Source of the DNA: Fibrella forsythiae
GTDB lineage: Bacteria; Bacteroidota; Bacteroidia; Cytophagales; Spirosomataceae
Reading direction: 5' to 3'
NCBI RefSeq assembly: GCF_017353175.1
Contig: NZ_JAFMYW010000010.1
Location: 62,001-126,000 of the forward strand
Length of the DNA: 64,000 nt
In this document: positions 25,177 to 33,212 of the stretch, piece after piece
How positions within the stretch are numbered: position 1 is the first letter of the stretch
Layout of the letters: every line of letters starts with the position of its first letter
Notes under the pieces: generated by a model
Seen by the model: the letters and a program-made list of their open reading frames with translations, nothing else
The model's database searches: none
Told to the model about the DNA's origin: nothing
Position numbers and translations under genes: made by a program

Positions 25177-25485
25177 ATGAAAACGATCACGATTGATCTG
25201 AAATCCTTTTGCTTCGGCGTGATAGCAATGGGAGCCATGTTATTGATGGCCAATAAACCCGCCAGTCAGCCACAGCCCGAACCGGTAAAGCAGCCGGTAG
25301 TAGAACCCCGGCCGTGCGAAGATATGCGCCGCTATCAGGCCCTTTACCTCGAATCTCACCTCATCATCCTCGATACGCAGACCGGACGATTCCTGCGGGA
25401 GGGCAATGTGAAGCTTCGGTTTACCAGCAACGGTTTCGAAGAGATCTACCAGCAGCAGGAACAGCTACAACAGCAACGTCGGTAA
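25177..25485 (+). CDS. Small single-pass membrane protein, paralogue 1
   Basis: A 102-residue protein of unknown function. The order of parts is: MKTITIDLKS start, one transmembrane helix (FCFGVIAMGAMLLMA), a Pro/Gln-rich spacer and a short domain with ILDTQTGRFL and GFEEIYQ. The protein encoded at 26130 has the same start, helix, DTQTGRFL and FEELYE motifs. The start was placed at the ATG that matches the paralogue. The ending is Gln-rich. Probably an envelope protein with the domain outside. Confidence 0.75.
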   Translation: MKTITIDLKSFCFGVIAMGAMLLMANKPASQPQPEPVKQPVVEPRPCEDMRRYQALYLESHLIILDTQTGRFLREGNVKLRFTSNGFEEIYQQQEQLQQQRR

Positions 25486-25519
25486 CATCAGCAGGCACGT
25501 TGCCGTTGTAGCGACCTAC

Positions 25520-25981
25520 CTATAGTTTCCGGCTGATGGCTTCGCCGAGTTGCATCAGGGCGGCTACTTCGTCGTCGGTGAAATCGTAGGGAACGGGTTT
25601 GGCAATGCCCAGGGTTCCGTGCAATTCGCCGTTGAGCAGCAGGGGCAGGGCAATCGATCCTTCCACCTTAGTGTCGCGGGCTGCGGGACGAGCCACACCC
25701 GATTCGTCGGTTTGCAGGTTGCAGAGCTGCACGGCCTCGCGGCGCTCGGCAGCAATACCCGCCATGCCTTTGCCAATCGGAATCTGGCTGATCTTCGGCA
25801 GCAGAAATTCGGGCATACCGGCGTAGGCAACCAGCGTCAGCAAGCCCGTGGTAGAGTCGAGGCGGTGCAGGGTGCCGGTAGTGCAATCGAACTGGGCGAG
25901 GGTTTGGGCAAGCAGCGCGTTCCAGTCGGGTGTATCGGTCGCCACCAGGTCAAGTAGGGGCTGAATGTCGGTTGTCGTCAT
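25520..25981 (-). CDS. GAF domain protein
   Basis: A 153-residue single GAF domain with the typical strands GTLHRLDSTTGLLTLVAYAG and the central IPIGKGMAGIAAERREAVQL, ending in a conserved PYDFTDDEVAALMQL helix. There is no output domain. GAF domains bind small ligands. Two cysteines are present (QFDC and QLCN), but the arrangement does not match the free methionine sulfoxide reductase site. It lies between the two small paralogues on the other strand. Confidence 0.85.
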   Translation of the reverse strand: MTTTDIQPLLDLVATDTPDWNALLAQTLAQFDCTTGTLHRLDSTTGLLTLVAYAGMPEFLLPKISQIPIGKGMAGIAAERREAVQLCNLQTDESGVARPAARDTKVEGSIALPLLLNGELHGTLGIAKPVPYDFTDDEVAALMQLGEAISRKL

Positions 25982-26129
25982 GAGTTGAGGCGTTTGCGGG
26001 AGCGATCCGTGGTCAGGTACGTTCCGGTTGTTAGGCCAAAGGTAAATGATGGTTATTTGTGTCCATTCGTTTCAAACCATATTCAGGTACGTTGTGTCTT
26101 ATGCTCTGTTAACTAAACAACGCATGATC

Positions 26130-26408
26130 ATGAAATCAATCACATTCTCAATCGACCTGAAATCATTTTTTTTGGGCGCTCTTCTCGTGGGTGGCCTGCT
26201 CATTCTGGCTAACTTCAAACCAGCTGACAAGCCCGAAACAGCAGCCCCTGGAGACAATCGCCGCTATCAGGTTGTTATTAGCGCCCACAGCCGGGATATT
26301 ATTATCGACACCCAGACAGGCCGATTCCTGATCGAACGTCCCGGTTTGGGTGTTCCTGGCTGGACGCCTATGGATTTTGAAGAGCTATACGAACAGAAAC
26401 GGAAATAA
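26130..26408 (+). CDS. Small single-pass membrane protein, paralogue 2
   Basis: A 92-residue paralogue of the protein at 25177: MKSITFSIDLKS start, transmembrane helix (FFLGALLVGGLLILA), spacer, then IIIDTQTGRFLIE and FEELYEQKRK. The ATG at 26130 is chosen because it aligns with the paralogue; one six bases upstream is possible. The function is unknown. Retention of DTQTGRFL in both copies suggests a structural or binding role for that turn. Confidence 0.72.
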   Translation: MKSITFSIDLKSFFLGALLVGGLLILANFKPADKPETAAPGDNRRYQVVISAHSRDIIIDTQTGRFLIERPGLGVPGWTPMDFEELYEQKRK

Positions 26409-26456
26409 GGCCGCAGGTACGTTACTTGTTCCTCGTCTCCCAAACAACGGGGCTCA

Positions 26457-27968
26457 TTGGGGGGTTACGAATTAACCCCGTTACATGATCGCCCTGTGGT
26501 CTCTGATACAACTCTTTCTCCCCCTGCTACGCCGAATAAATGGCTGGTGCTGGCCACCCTGGCTTTTGGCACCTTCATGGCTACGCTCGACAGCAGCATT
26601 GTCAACATTGCTCTCCCCACGATTCGGCGCGAACTGAACGCCGGGGATAGCGTAGAGTGGGTGGTGCTCAGCTACCTGCTCACCACCACCAGCACATTGC
26701 TCATCATGGGCAAACTGTCTGACTGGCTGGGGCGACGGCCGATGTATATTACCGGGTTTGGCATCTTCGTGCTGGGGTCTCTGCTGTGCGGGTTATCGTG
26801 GAATATTCTGTCGCTGGTGGGTTTTCGGATCGTGCAGGGGCTGGGCGCAGCCATGATTTTTGCCATTGCCCCCGCCATCATTTCCGACACGTTTAGTCCG
26901 AAAGAACGGGGTCAGGCACTGGGACTAATGGGTGCCATTGTGGCGGCGGGGTCGAGCACAGGACCAGTAGTGGGCGGTTTGCTGCTGGGCAAATTCGGCT
27001 GGTCGAGCATTTTCTTCGTGAACGTACCTATCGGGCTCATCGCCATCTGGCGGGCGTCGGTGGTGCTGCCGCGCAGCCCTAAATTGCCCCGTCAACCGTT
27101 CGATCTGCTAGGGGCGGGTCTGTTTCTGGTGGGCGTAACCACCTTGCTAACCGGCCTCGACTTTGGTCCCGAAGCTGACTATGGCTGGCAGCATCCGCTC
27201 GTATTGGGCCTGCTGGGCACCGGTTTCGTGTTGCTGGGCCTGTTTTTTTACTGGGAAGGCCGCACGCCTGTCCCCATGCTACAACTGGGCTTATTTAAAA
27301 TTAAACCCTACACATCGGCGATTATGGCGGCATGGCTGGGCTTTGTGGCGTCGGGCGGAAACCTGTTCATTATCCCGTTTTTTCTACAGCAACTGCTCGG
27401 TTTCTCACCACAAACGGCCGGACTCGTGCTCTTATCCGGTCCGCTGACGCTAAGCATTGTGGCACCCATTGGTGGGTATCTGTCAAGTCGGGTGAGCACG
27501 CGCTGGCTGGCGAGTACGGGTCTGCTCATCACGGCAATTGGGTACTTCTCGTTTTCATTTCTACAAACCGACTGGAGTTGGCACAATGTAGTCTGGCGCA
27601 GTTCGCTGGTCAGTCTGGGCTTTGCCTTGTTTCAGTCACCCAATAGTAGTAGTGCCCTCAACGCGGCTCCACTGGCACAACGGGGTGTGGCTAGCAGCGT
27701 GATCGCTTTCATGCGAAACATGGGCCTGGTGGTGGGTATTGCCCTTTCCGCGGCGGTCTGGTACAGCGCCCGAAACTACTACGCCCAAACGAACCATATT
27801 GATGCCATGAGTCCCGCCGCGCAACTGACCGGTATGCGCCTGGTTTACTGGGTGATGACTGGCCTGATTCTGACGGCGGCAGCTATCTCCTTTTTCCGGG
27901 GTAAGGGCGTTTGCCTGTCAGATAATGCTGAGGTGCCCGGCGAGAGTGTAGCGACACTGGCGGGGTAA
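26457..27968 (+). CDS. DHA2-family MFS exporter
   Basis: A roughly 500-residue 14-helix exporter related to EmrB/QacA. Signatures: MATLDSSIVNIALPTI in helix 1, KLSDWLGRRPMY (motif A) and AAGSSTGPVVGGLLLG (motif C). The start is uncertain: the frame opens at a TTG at 26457, and no ATG lies before the first helix. It has no adaptor or outer-membrane partner beside it, unlike the emrAB locus. Substrate unknown. Confidence 0.88.
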   Translation: MGGYELTPLHDRPVVSDTTLSPPATPNKWLVLATLAFGTFMATLDSSIVNIALPTIRRELNAGDSVEWVVLSYLLTTTSTLLIMGKLSDWLGRRPMYITGFGIFVLGSLLCGLSWNILSLVGFRIVQGLGAAMIFAIAPAIISDTFSPKERGQALGLMGAIVAAGSSTGPVVGGLLLGKFGWSSIFFVNVPIGLIAIWRASVVLPRSPKLPRQPFDLLGAGLFLVGVTTLLTGLDFGPEADYGWQHPLVLGLLGTGFVLLGLFFYWEGRTPVPMLQLGLFKIKPYTSAIMAAWLGFVASGGNLFIIPFFLQQLLGFSPQTAGLVLLSGPLTLSIVAPIGGYLSSRVSTRWLASTGLLITAIGYFSFSFLQTDWSWHNVVWRSSLVSLGFALFQSPNSSSALNAAPLAQRGVASSVIAFMRNMGLVVGIALSAAVWYSARNYYAQTNHIDAMSPAAQLTGMRLVYWVMTGLILTAAAISFFRGKGVCLSDNAEVPGESVATLAG

Positions 27969-28016
27969 GGAAACCGGTTTTTGTGTATGTTGCTTTTCTA
28001 AACCTGCAAGAGCAGC

Positions 28017-29210
28017 ATGAAGCGGATTTCTACGATTGATACAGTACGCGGTTTGGTTATGGTCATTATGGCGCTGGATCATGTGCGGGATCTGCTCCAC
28101 ATGCCGGCATTGACTCAGAACCCAACCGATCTGTCCACTACAACCGCGCCTATTTTCCTGACGCGCCTCGTCACTCACCTCTGTGCGCCCACCTTTGTGT
28201 TCCTCGCCGGTACGTCGGTTTATCTGTCTGTTCAAAAAGATGCCGCCTTATACGCAACTGGCGACAACGATGGCCGGAGTCTGGCAGAACGGAGTCGCTT
28301 TCTGCTAAAACGGGGACTCGTGCTTGTTCTGCTGGAGGTAACCCTGATCAACTTCGCCTTCTGGACCGATATTCAGTTTCGGTCGATGATGTTGCAGGTG
28401 ATCTTCGTGATCGGTGTTGGGCTGGTGTTGCTCTCATGGCTAATCCGGTTCCAGGTACGTTCGATACTGATAGCGGGGCTGCTCATCGTTTTTCTCCACG
28501 ATCTGTTGTTGCTGGTACCACCGTTTACCAATCAGTCAGCGCGACTGGGTTGGGCCTTGTTGTTCCGAACCGACTTCTTTGCCGTCAGCCCCAATTTCTC
28601 GTTGCTCGTTGCTTATTCCATTGTGCCGTGGTTCGGTATCATGCTGCTTGGCTATGGTTGCGGCCCCCTGTTTGCTAAACCAATCGCCGAGCGAAAAACG
28701 CAGCTGATCAGGCTTGGTGTCGGGTCGCTCGCCCTGTTTCTAGTTTTCCGCTTCCTGAATCTATACGGTGACCCGGTACCCTGGTCGGCTCAGAAAAACG
28801 GCTTGTTCACGGTCTTGTCGTTTCTGAATATCAACAAATACCCGCCGTCATTACTGTATACAGCGTTTACCCTCGGCATCATGTTCCTATTGCTTGCCCT
28901 GTTCGATGGCAGCCGGAGCGGGTTGGCTCGTCGACTGGAAGTGTACGGAAAAGTGCCGCTGTTTTACTACCTCATTCACTGGTATCTGGTAAAAGGTGCC
29001 ATGATCGGCATGGTCCTGCTCCAGGGCTATTCATTCAGCGATATGCCGCTTGGTCCGATGAGTTTTGGTCGGCCAGCCGCCGCCGGGGTAACCCTGCCCG
29101 TTGTCTACGCCGTTTGGCTGGCGTTGGTCATTATACTTTATCCCCTCTGCGCCTGGTATGGCCGCTACAAAGCCGAACACCCGGAGGTAGCGTGGACGAG
29201 GTATGTTTAA
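28017..29210 (+). CDS. HGSNAT-like membrane acyltransferase (DUF1624)
   Basis: A 397-residue membrane protein with about ten helices. The opening STIDTVRGLVMVIMALDHVRD is diagnostic of the heparan-alpha-glucosaminide N-acetyltransferase catalytic family, where an Asp-His pair in helix 1 takes part in acyl transfer. Near the C-terminus, PLFYYLIHWYLVKG is conserved too. Bacterial members may acetylate cell-surface sugars, but the substrate is unknown. It is 48 bases downstream of the MFS exporter and could share its transcript. Confidence 0.85.
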   Translation: MKRISTIDTVRGLVMVIMALDHVRDLLHMPALTQNPTDLSTTTAPIFLTRLVTHLCAPTFVFLAGTSVYLSVQKDAALYATGDNDGRSLAERSRFLLKRGLVLVLLEVTLINFAFWTDIQFRSMMLQVIFVIGVGLVLLSWLIRFQVRSILIAGLLIVFLHDLLLLVPPFTNQSARLGWALLFRTDFFAVSPNFSLLVAYSIVPWFGIMLLGYGCGPLFAKPIAERKTQLIRLGVGSLALFLVFRFLNLYGDPVPWSAQKNGLFTVLSFLNINKYPPSLLYTAFTLGIMFLLLALFDGSRSGLARRLEVYGKVPLFYYLIHWYLVKGAMIGMVLLQGYSFSDMPLGPMSFGRPAAAGVTLPVVYAVWLALVIILYPLCAWYGRYKAEHPEVAWTRYV

Positions 29211-29216
29211 AGGGAA

Positions 29217-29318
29217 GGAGGAAAGGGAGAACGGAGGAAGGAGGAAAGGGTGCTCTGCAGAGCAGAACGATCCGTTGCAGAGCACCCTTTCCTCCTTCCT
29301 CCGTTCTCCCTTTCCTCC
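29217..29318. terminator. 43-bp perfect purine/pyrimidine hairpin
   Basis: Arms 29217-29259 and 29276-29318 are exactly complementary over 43 bases with a 16-base loop. The left arm is almost pure purine, built of GGAGGAAAGG-like units; it resembles the hairpins at 29725 and 38264. It lies between convergent genes and should terminate both. Confidence 0.88.
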
Positions 29319-29325
29319 CCACTAT

Positions 29326-29712
29326 TTAGTTTTCCCCAAAATGAATTGGCGTTAAATGCGCCAGTTCATCGTCTTCGAAGAGGCGTGAGCGGATCAGGAA
29401 ACGGATGCCCATCGGAATTTCGAGCGAGAAGCTGGCTCCGCGACCCGGCGTAACGTCGATGGTCAGGTGCGTGTGTTGCCAGTACTCAAACTGACTTTCG
29501 GCCATCCAGAAAGCACAGCCTTCAATTTCGCCCAGCCACACGTCTGACTGCCCAACAATAAAATCGCCTTTTTCGAAACACATAGGCGATGAACCGTCGC
29601 AGCAACCGCCGCTCTGATGAAACATCAGTTCGCCGTGTCGTGCTTTCAGCTTGGCAATAACGTCGGCCGCCGCTGGGGTGACGTCGATACGGGAAATCGT
29701 TTGGGTTGTCAT
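29326..29712 (-). CDS. DUF779 protein
   Basis: A 128-residue DUF779 member with the cysteine-rich motif HQSGGCCDGSSPMC and later CAFWMAESQFEYW. This family is repeatedly encoded next to acetaldehyde-type aldehyde dehydrogenases, as here, where the dehydrogenase lies just upstream on the same strand. The clustered cysteines suggest a metal site. Biochemical function is unknown. A long purine-type hairpin separates it from the dehydrogenase. Confidence 0.9.
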   Translation of the reverse strand: MTTQTISRIDVTPAAADVIAKLKARHGELMFHQSGGCCDGSSPMCFEKGDFIVGQSDVWLGEIEGCAFWMAESQFEYWQHTHLTIDVTPGRGASFSLEIPMGIRFLIRSRLFEDDELAHLTPIHFGEN

Positions 29713-29724
29713 AAGGGGGGGAGG

Positions 29725-29820
29725 AAAGGAGGAAGGGGAGAATGGAGGAAAGGGGGCTTCGCAGGGTCTGGATTCTGCTCTAGCGAAGCCCCCTTTCCTC
29801 CGTTCTCCCCTTCCTCCCTT
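29725..29820. repeat. 38-bp near-perfect purine-type inverted repeat
   Basis: Arms 29725-29762 and 29783-29820 pair at 36 of 38 positions. The left arm is a GGAGGAAGGGG-type purine run, similar to the hairpins at 29217 and 38264. The right arm reaches into the stop codon of the aldehyde dehydrogenase. It lies between two co-directional, functionally linked genes, so it may attenuate rather than fully terminate. Confidence 0.85.
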
Positions 29821-31333
29821 AAAAGAATCCCAGCTTTTGCTTGCTGTACGAGATCAACAGGTTTTTCACCTGGCGGTAGTGGTTCAACATCATCAGGTGG
29901 TTTTCGCGCCCGAAACCTGATTTCTTGTAACCACCGAACGGTGCATGTGCCGGATAATCATGGTAACAGTTTACCCACACACGACCCGCCTGAATCTGCC
30001 GGGGAATGGTATATAGTTCGTGCGCATCCCGCGACCAGAAGCCCGCACCAAGACCGTAAAGCGTGTCATTGGCGATGGCAACAGCTTCGTCGGCGTCTTT
30101 GAACGTCGTTACCGACAACACCGGTCCGAAGATCTCTTCCTGGAAAATCCGCATTTTGTTGTGGCCTTTGAAGATCGTCGGCTGGATATAATAGCCGCCT
30201 TCAACGCTGTCGGCCGGTCCGCCGCCGGTTAGTACTTCAGCGCCTTCCTGTTTGCCAATGTCGATGTACGACAGAATTTTCTCGTACTGGTCGTTGCTGG
30301 CCTGCGCGCCCATCATCGTGTCAGGATCGAGCGGGTGACCAAGTTTGATAGCTTTGGTGCGGGCAATAACGCGCTCGATGAACTTGTCGTAGATGTCTTC
30401 GTGAACCAGTAACCGCGATGGGCACGTGCAGATCTCGCCCTGGTTCAGGGCAAACATGACGGCGCCTTCTACGCACTTATCGAAGAAATCATCGTCGGCA
30501 TCACCAACCGATTTCATGAAAATGTTGGGCGATTTACCCCCTAGTTCCATCGTTACCGGAATCAGGTTTTCCGAGGCGTACTGCATAATCAGGCGGCCCG
30601 TAGTGGTTTCGCCGGTGAAGGCCACTTTATTGATCCGTTTGTGCTGTGCCAGTGGTTTACCTGCTTCCGGGCCAAAGCCTTGAATAATATTTACCACACC
30701 CGCCGGAATAATGTCTTCCAGCAGTTCCATCAATACGGTCAGTGACGTTGGTGTTTGTTCGGCTGGTTTAATTACCACGCAGCAACCGGCCGCCAGGGCT
30801 GGGGCCAGTTTCCAGGTAGCCATCAGCAGCGGGAAGTTCCAGGGAATGATCTGGCCCACCACGCCAACCGGCTCTTTAATGATCAGTGATAACGTATCGG
30901 CATTGAGTTCGGTTGCTGACCCCTCTTCGGCGCGGATAACCCCCGCGAAATACCGGAAGTGATCGACACAAAGGGGAAGGTCGGCCGCCATGGTTTCGCG
31001 CAGGGCTTTGCCGTTTTCAACGGTTTCAACGCGGGCCAGAAACTCCAGGTTTTTCTCGATCACATCGGCAATCTGAAGCAGCACTTTACTGCGCTCTGTA
31101 GCCGACGTTTTGCCCCATGTTGAAAAGGCTTTATGGGCCGCGTCGACGGCCAGATCAACGTCGGCCGCTTTTGAACGGGGCATTTTAGCGATCAGGCTGC
31201 CATCGACCGGCGAGGTGTTTTCAAAATATTCGCCATCAACGGGTGGTACCCATTTGCCGCCAATATAATTGTCGTAATGCGACCGGAATTTAGGTCGGTT
31301 AGCGTGGGTTTCTACTAATTCAAGGGTTTCCAT
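29819..31333 (-). CDS. Aldehyde dehydrogenase, AldB/ExaC-like
   Basis: A 504-residue NAD(P)+-dependent aldehyde dehydrogenase. Visible elements are the cofactor-binding [21 protein letters not shown], the general base glutamate in [11 protein letters not shown] and the nucleophile cysteine in [10 protein letters not shown]. The GEICTCPSR form of the active site and the DUF779 partner point to the acetaldehyde or short-chain aldehyde subgroup. Upstream is an OsmC gene and a divergent AraC regulator, which probably activates the locus. Cytoplasmic. Confidence 0.93.
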   Translation of the reverse strand: METLELVETHANRPKFRSHYDNYIGGKWVPPVDGEYFENTSPVDGSLIAKMPRSKAADVDLAVDAAHKAFSTWGKTSATERSKVLLQIADVIEKNLEFLARVETVENGKALRETMAADLPLCVDHFRYFAGVIRAEEGSATELNADTLSLIIKEPVGVVGQIIPWNFPLLMATWKLAPALAAGCCVVIKPAEQTPTSLTVLMELLEDIIPAGVVNIIQGFGPEAGKPLAQHKRINKVAFTGETTTGRLIMQYASENLIPVTMELGGKSPNIFMKSVGDADDDFFDKCVEGAVMFALNQGEICTCPSRLLVHEDIYDKFIERVIARTKAIKLGHPLDPDTMMGAQASNDQYEKILSYIDIGKQEGAEVLTGGGPADSVEGGYYIQPTIFKGHNKMRIFQEEIFGPVLSVTTFKDADEAVAIANDTLYGLGAGFWSRDAHELYTIPRQIQAGRVWVNCYHDYPAHAPFGGYKKSGFGRENHLMMLNHYRQVKNLLISYSKQKLGFF

Positions 31334-31453
31334 ATAAGACGATAACTATTAGTTGATAATTGAATCGTCACAAAGTTTGCTTGAATTGTTCAAAAAGAAT
31401 TGAGCAATCGTATCGACTGCATGCACTATTCTATCAATGTTTAACGTACCTGA

Positions 31454-31969
31454 TCAGGACGCCGCCAGCGTTTCGATGGATAGTTCCAGCGATGGTGAAT
31501 GCTGGAGGGTCTGATAAATGACGCAGTACCGCTTGGTAAGCCTCACCAGCGTTTCCATCTCCTCTTCGCTGGCGTGGGTGTCGAGTTCAAACGTGAGCCG
31601 GATTGCCTGAAAACCAACCGGTGCATCTTTGGCTACGCCCAGCGTACCGCGGAAATCGAGATCCCCTTCAGCCCGAACAACACCATACTGGATGGTAACG
31701 CCAATCGCTGTGGCTACGGCTTTCAGTGTCACGCCCGCGCAGGCAACCAGTGCTTCGAGCAGCATATCGCCAGGCGAGGTCAGTTCACCTGTTCCTCCGG
31801 TTGCTTCGGGCAAACCCGCATTAACCTGCGTACGGCCCGTGGCTACATGGCAGGAGACTTTATCGCCCAGGGTGCCTTCTGCGTGCAGGCTAATCATGGC
31901 CGTTTCGGGCTGCTGCTGATACTGTTGTTTGATCGGTGCCTGTATGGCCCTAAGCTCGTTGGTTGTCAT
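31454..31969 (-). CDS. OsmC-family peroxidase
   Basis: A 171-residue OsmC/Ohr-like protein with both redox cysteines in context: VACAGVTLKAV and KRYCVIYQTL. Such proteins reduce organic hydroperoxides using lipoyl or thiol donors. It lies 120 bases before the aldehyde dehydrogenase on the same strand, so the locus may deal with aldehydes and lipid peroxides together. Divergent from the AraC regulator. Confidence 0.88.
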   Translation of the reverse strand: MTTNELRAIQAPIKQQYQQQPETAMISLHAEGTLGDKVSCHVATGRTQVNAGLPEATGGTGELTSPGDMLLEALVACAGVTLKAVATAIGVTIQYGVVRAEGDLDFRGTLGVAKDAPVGFQAIRLTFELDTHASEEEMETLVRLTKRYCVIYQTLQHSPSLELSIETLAAS

Positions 31970-32267
31970 TGATTAAATGGGGTTAGAGGGCTGTTGGTTG
32001 GTAGGCACCAGGCAGGCTGATAATCAGGCAACATACCTGGCTCAGATGCAAACAAGTATAATCCGTTTGCCTACTGCATTTTTAATTCGTTATCTCATGG
32101 TCAGGCCGCCACGCAAACGGCTACATCTGCGTTATAAGGCAACACAGGTACGACATTACTAATAAAAAATGTAATAATAATAGTAAAGCGCTGTAGGCAA
32201 TGACCTATATTTCAGGCCGGTATTGGCGAGGCATGCACCAACAGGGACTGCTAATCAACGACTACTT

Positions 32268-33200
32268 ATGAAACGTACACAACTAGCTCCGCTTGATATT
32301 TCACGCCATTTACATTCACGGCGGCTGGAGCAGGAGGTCGAGAATAGAACAGCGTATACGATCGACACGGCGGAGCTAAACATCTATGAAACACAGCACA
32401 TTGCCGAAAAAATTGAACTGACATTCAACAGCCCCGTGCTGGCCAGCATGATTCGGGGTAAGAAGGTAATGCACCTGCCCGGCACACCCTCTTTTGATTT
32501 TCTGCCGGGCGAATCGGTCATTGTTCCCGGTCAGGAAATGATGCGAATCGACTTCCCGGAGGCGCAAAAGAATAACCCTACGCAGTGTCTGGCGCTGGCC
32601 ATTGCTCCCGACAAAGTGCGGCAGGTAACCGACATGCTCAACGACCGGTCGCCGCTGATCGATAATGCGCAGGGGTGGCAGTTCGGACAGCATAATTTCT
32701 TCCTGACCAACGATGAACCCATTCACCAGCTCATTGCCCGCCTAATCTACATTTTCACGGAAGACAACAAAGCCAAAGAGGTTTTTGCCAATTTTGTGTT
32801 GCAGGAACTGGTGGTTCGGCTGATGCAAACGCAGGCGCGCACGTTGCTGCTGGGCCCCGAAACGGCGCACGCCAATGTGAACCGGCTGGCCTATGTGGCG
32901 CAGTATATCAACAAGCATCTGAGCCGCGCCCTGCACATCAAGGAACTGGCCGATCAGGCCTGCATGAGCGAACCCAATTTTTACCGGATCTTTAAGCAAA
33001 CGTTCGGTATGACCCCGGTCGATTATATTAATCAGCAACGCATTGCGCTGGCATCCAGGTTATTGCGTACTACCAATCGTTGCCTGGCCGATATCAGTAT
33101 CGAGTGTGGGTTCAACAACCTGACGTATTTCATGAAGCTGTTCCGGCGCGAAATAGGTACGTCGCCCTCGCAATACCGGAAACAGATTCTACTGGCCTAA
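32268..33200 (+). CDS. AraC-family regulator with AraC_N domain
   Basis: A 310-residue activator with an N-terminal ligand domain (AraC_N type, about residues 25-190) and a C-terminal pair of helix-turn-helices (LHIKELADQACMSEPNFYRIFKQ-type region and ISIECGFNNLTYFMKLFRREIG). The ATG at 32268 is chosen over a TTG at 32223. It is divergent from OsmC, with a 298-base gap that also holds a near-match -7 box (TATATTTC). Members of this group often sit beside aldehyde dehydrogenase genes, so it probably controls that locus. Confidence 0.88.
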   Translation: MKRTQLAPLDISRHLHSRRLEQEVENRTAYTIDTAELNIYETQHIAEKIELTFNSPVLASMIRGKKVMHLPGTPSFDFLPGESVIVPGQEMMRIDFPEAQKNNPTQCLALAIAPDKVRQVTDMLNDRSPLIDNAQGWQFGQHNFFLTNDEPIHQLIARLIYIFTEDNKAKEVFANFVLQELVVRLMQTQARTLLLGPETAHANVNRLAYVAQYINKHLSRALHIKELADQACMSEPNFYRIFKQTFGMTPVDYINQQRIALASRLLRTTNRCLADISIECGFNNLTYFMKLFRREIGTSPSQYRKQILLA

Positions 33201-33212
33201 CGCCTGACGTTC

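Noticed and set aside
25520-25981. Free methionine-R-sulfoxide reductase
   Set aside because: It is a GAF domain of similar size but lacks the characteristic three-cysteine site.
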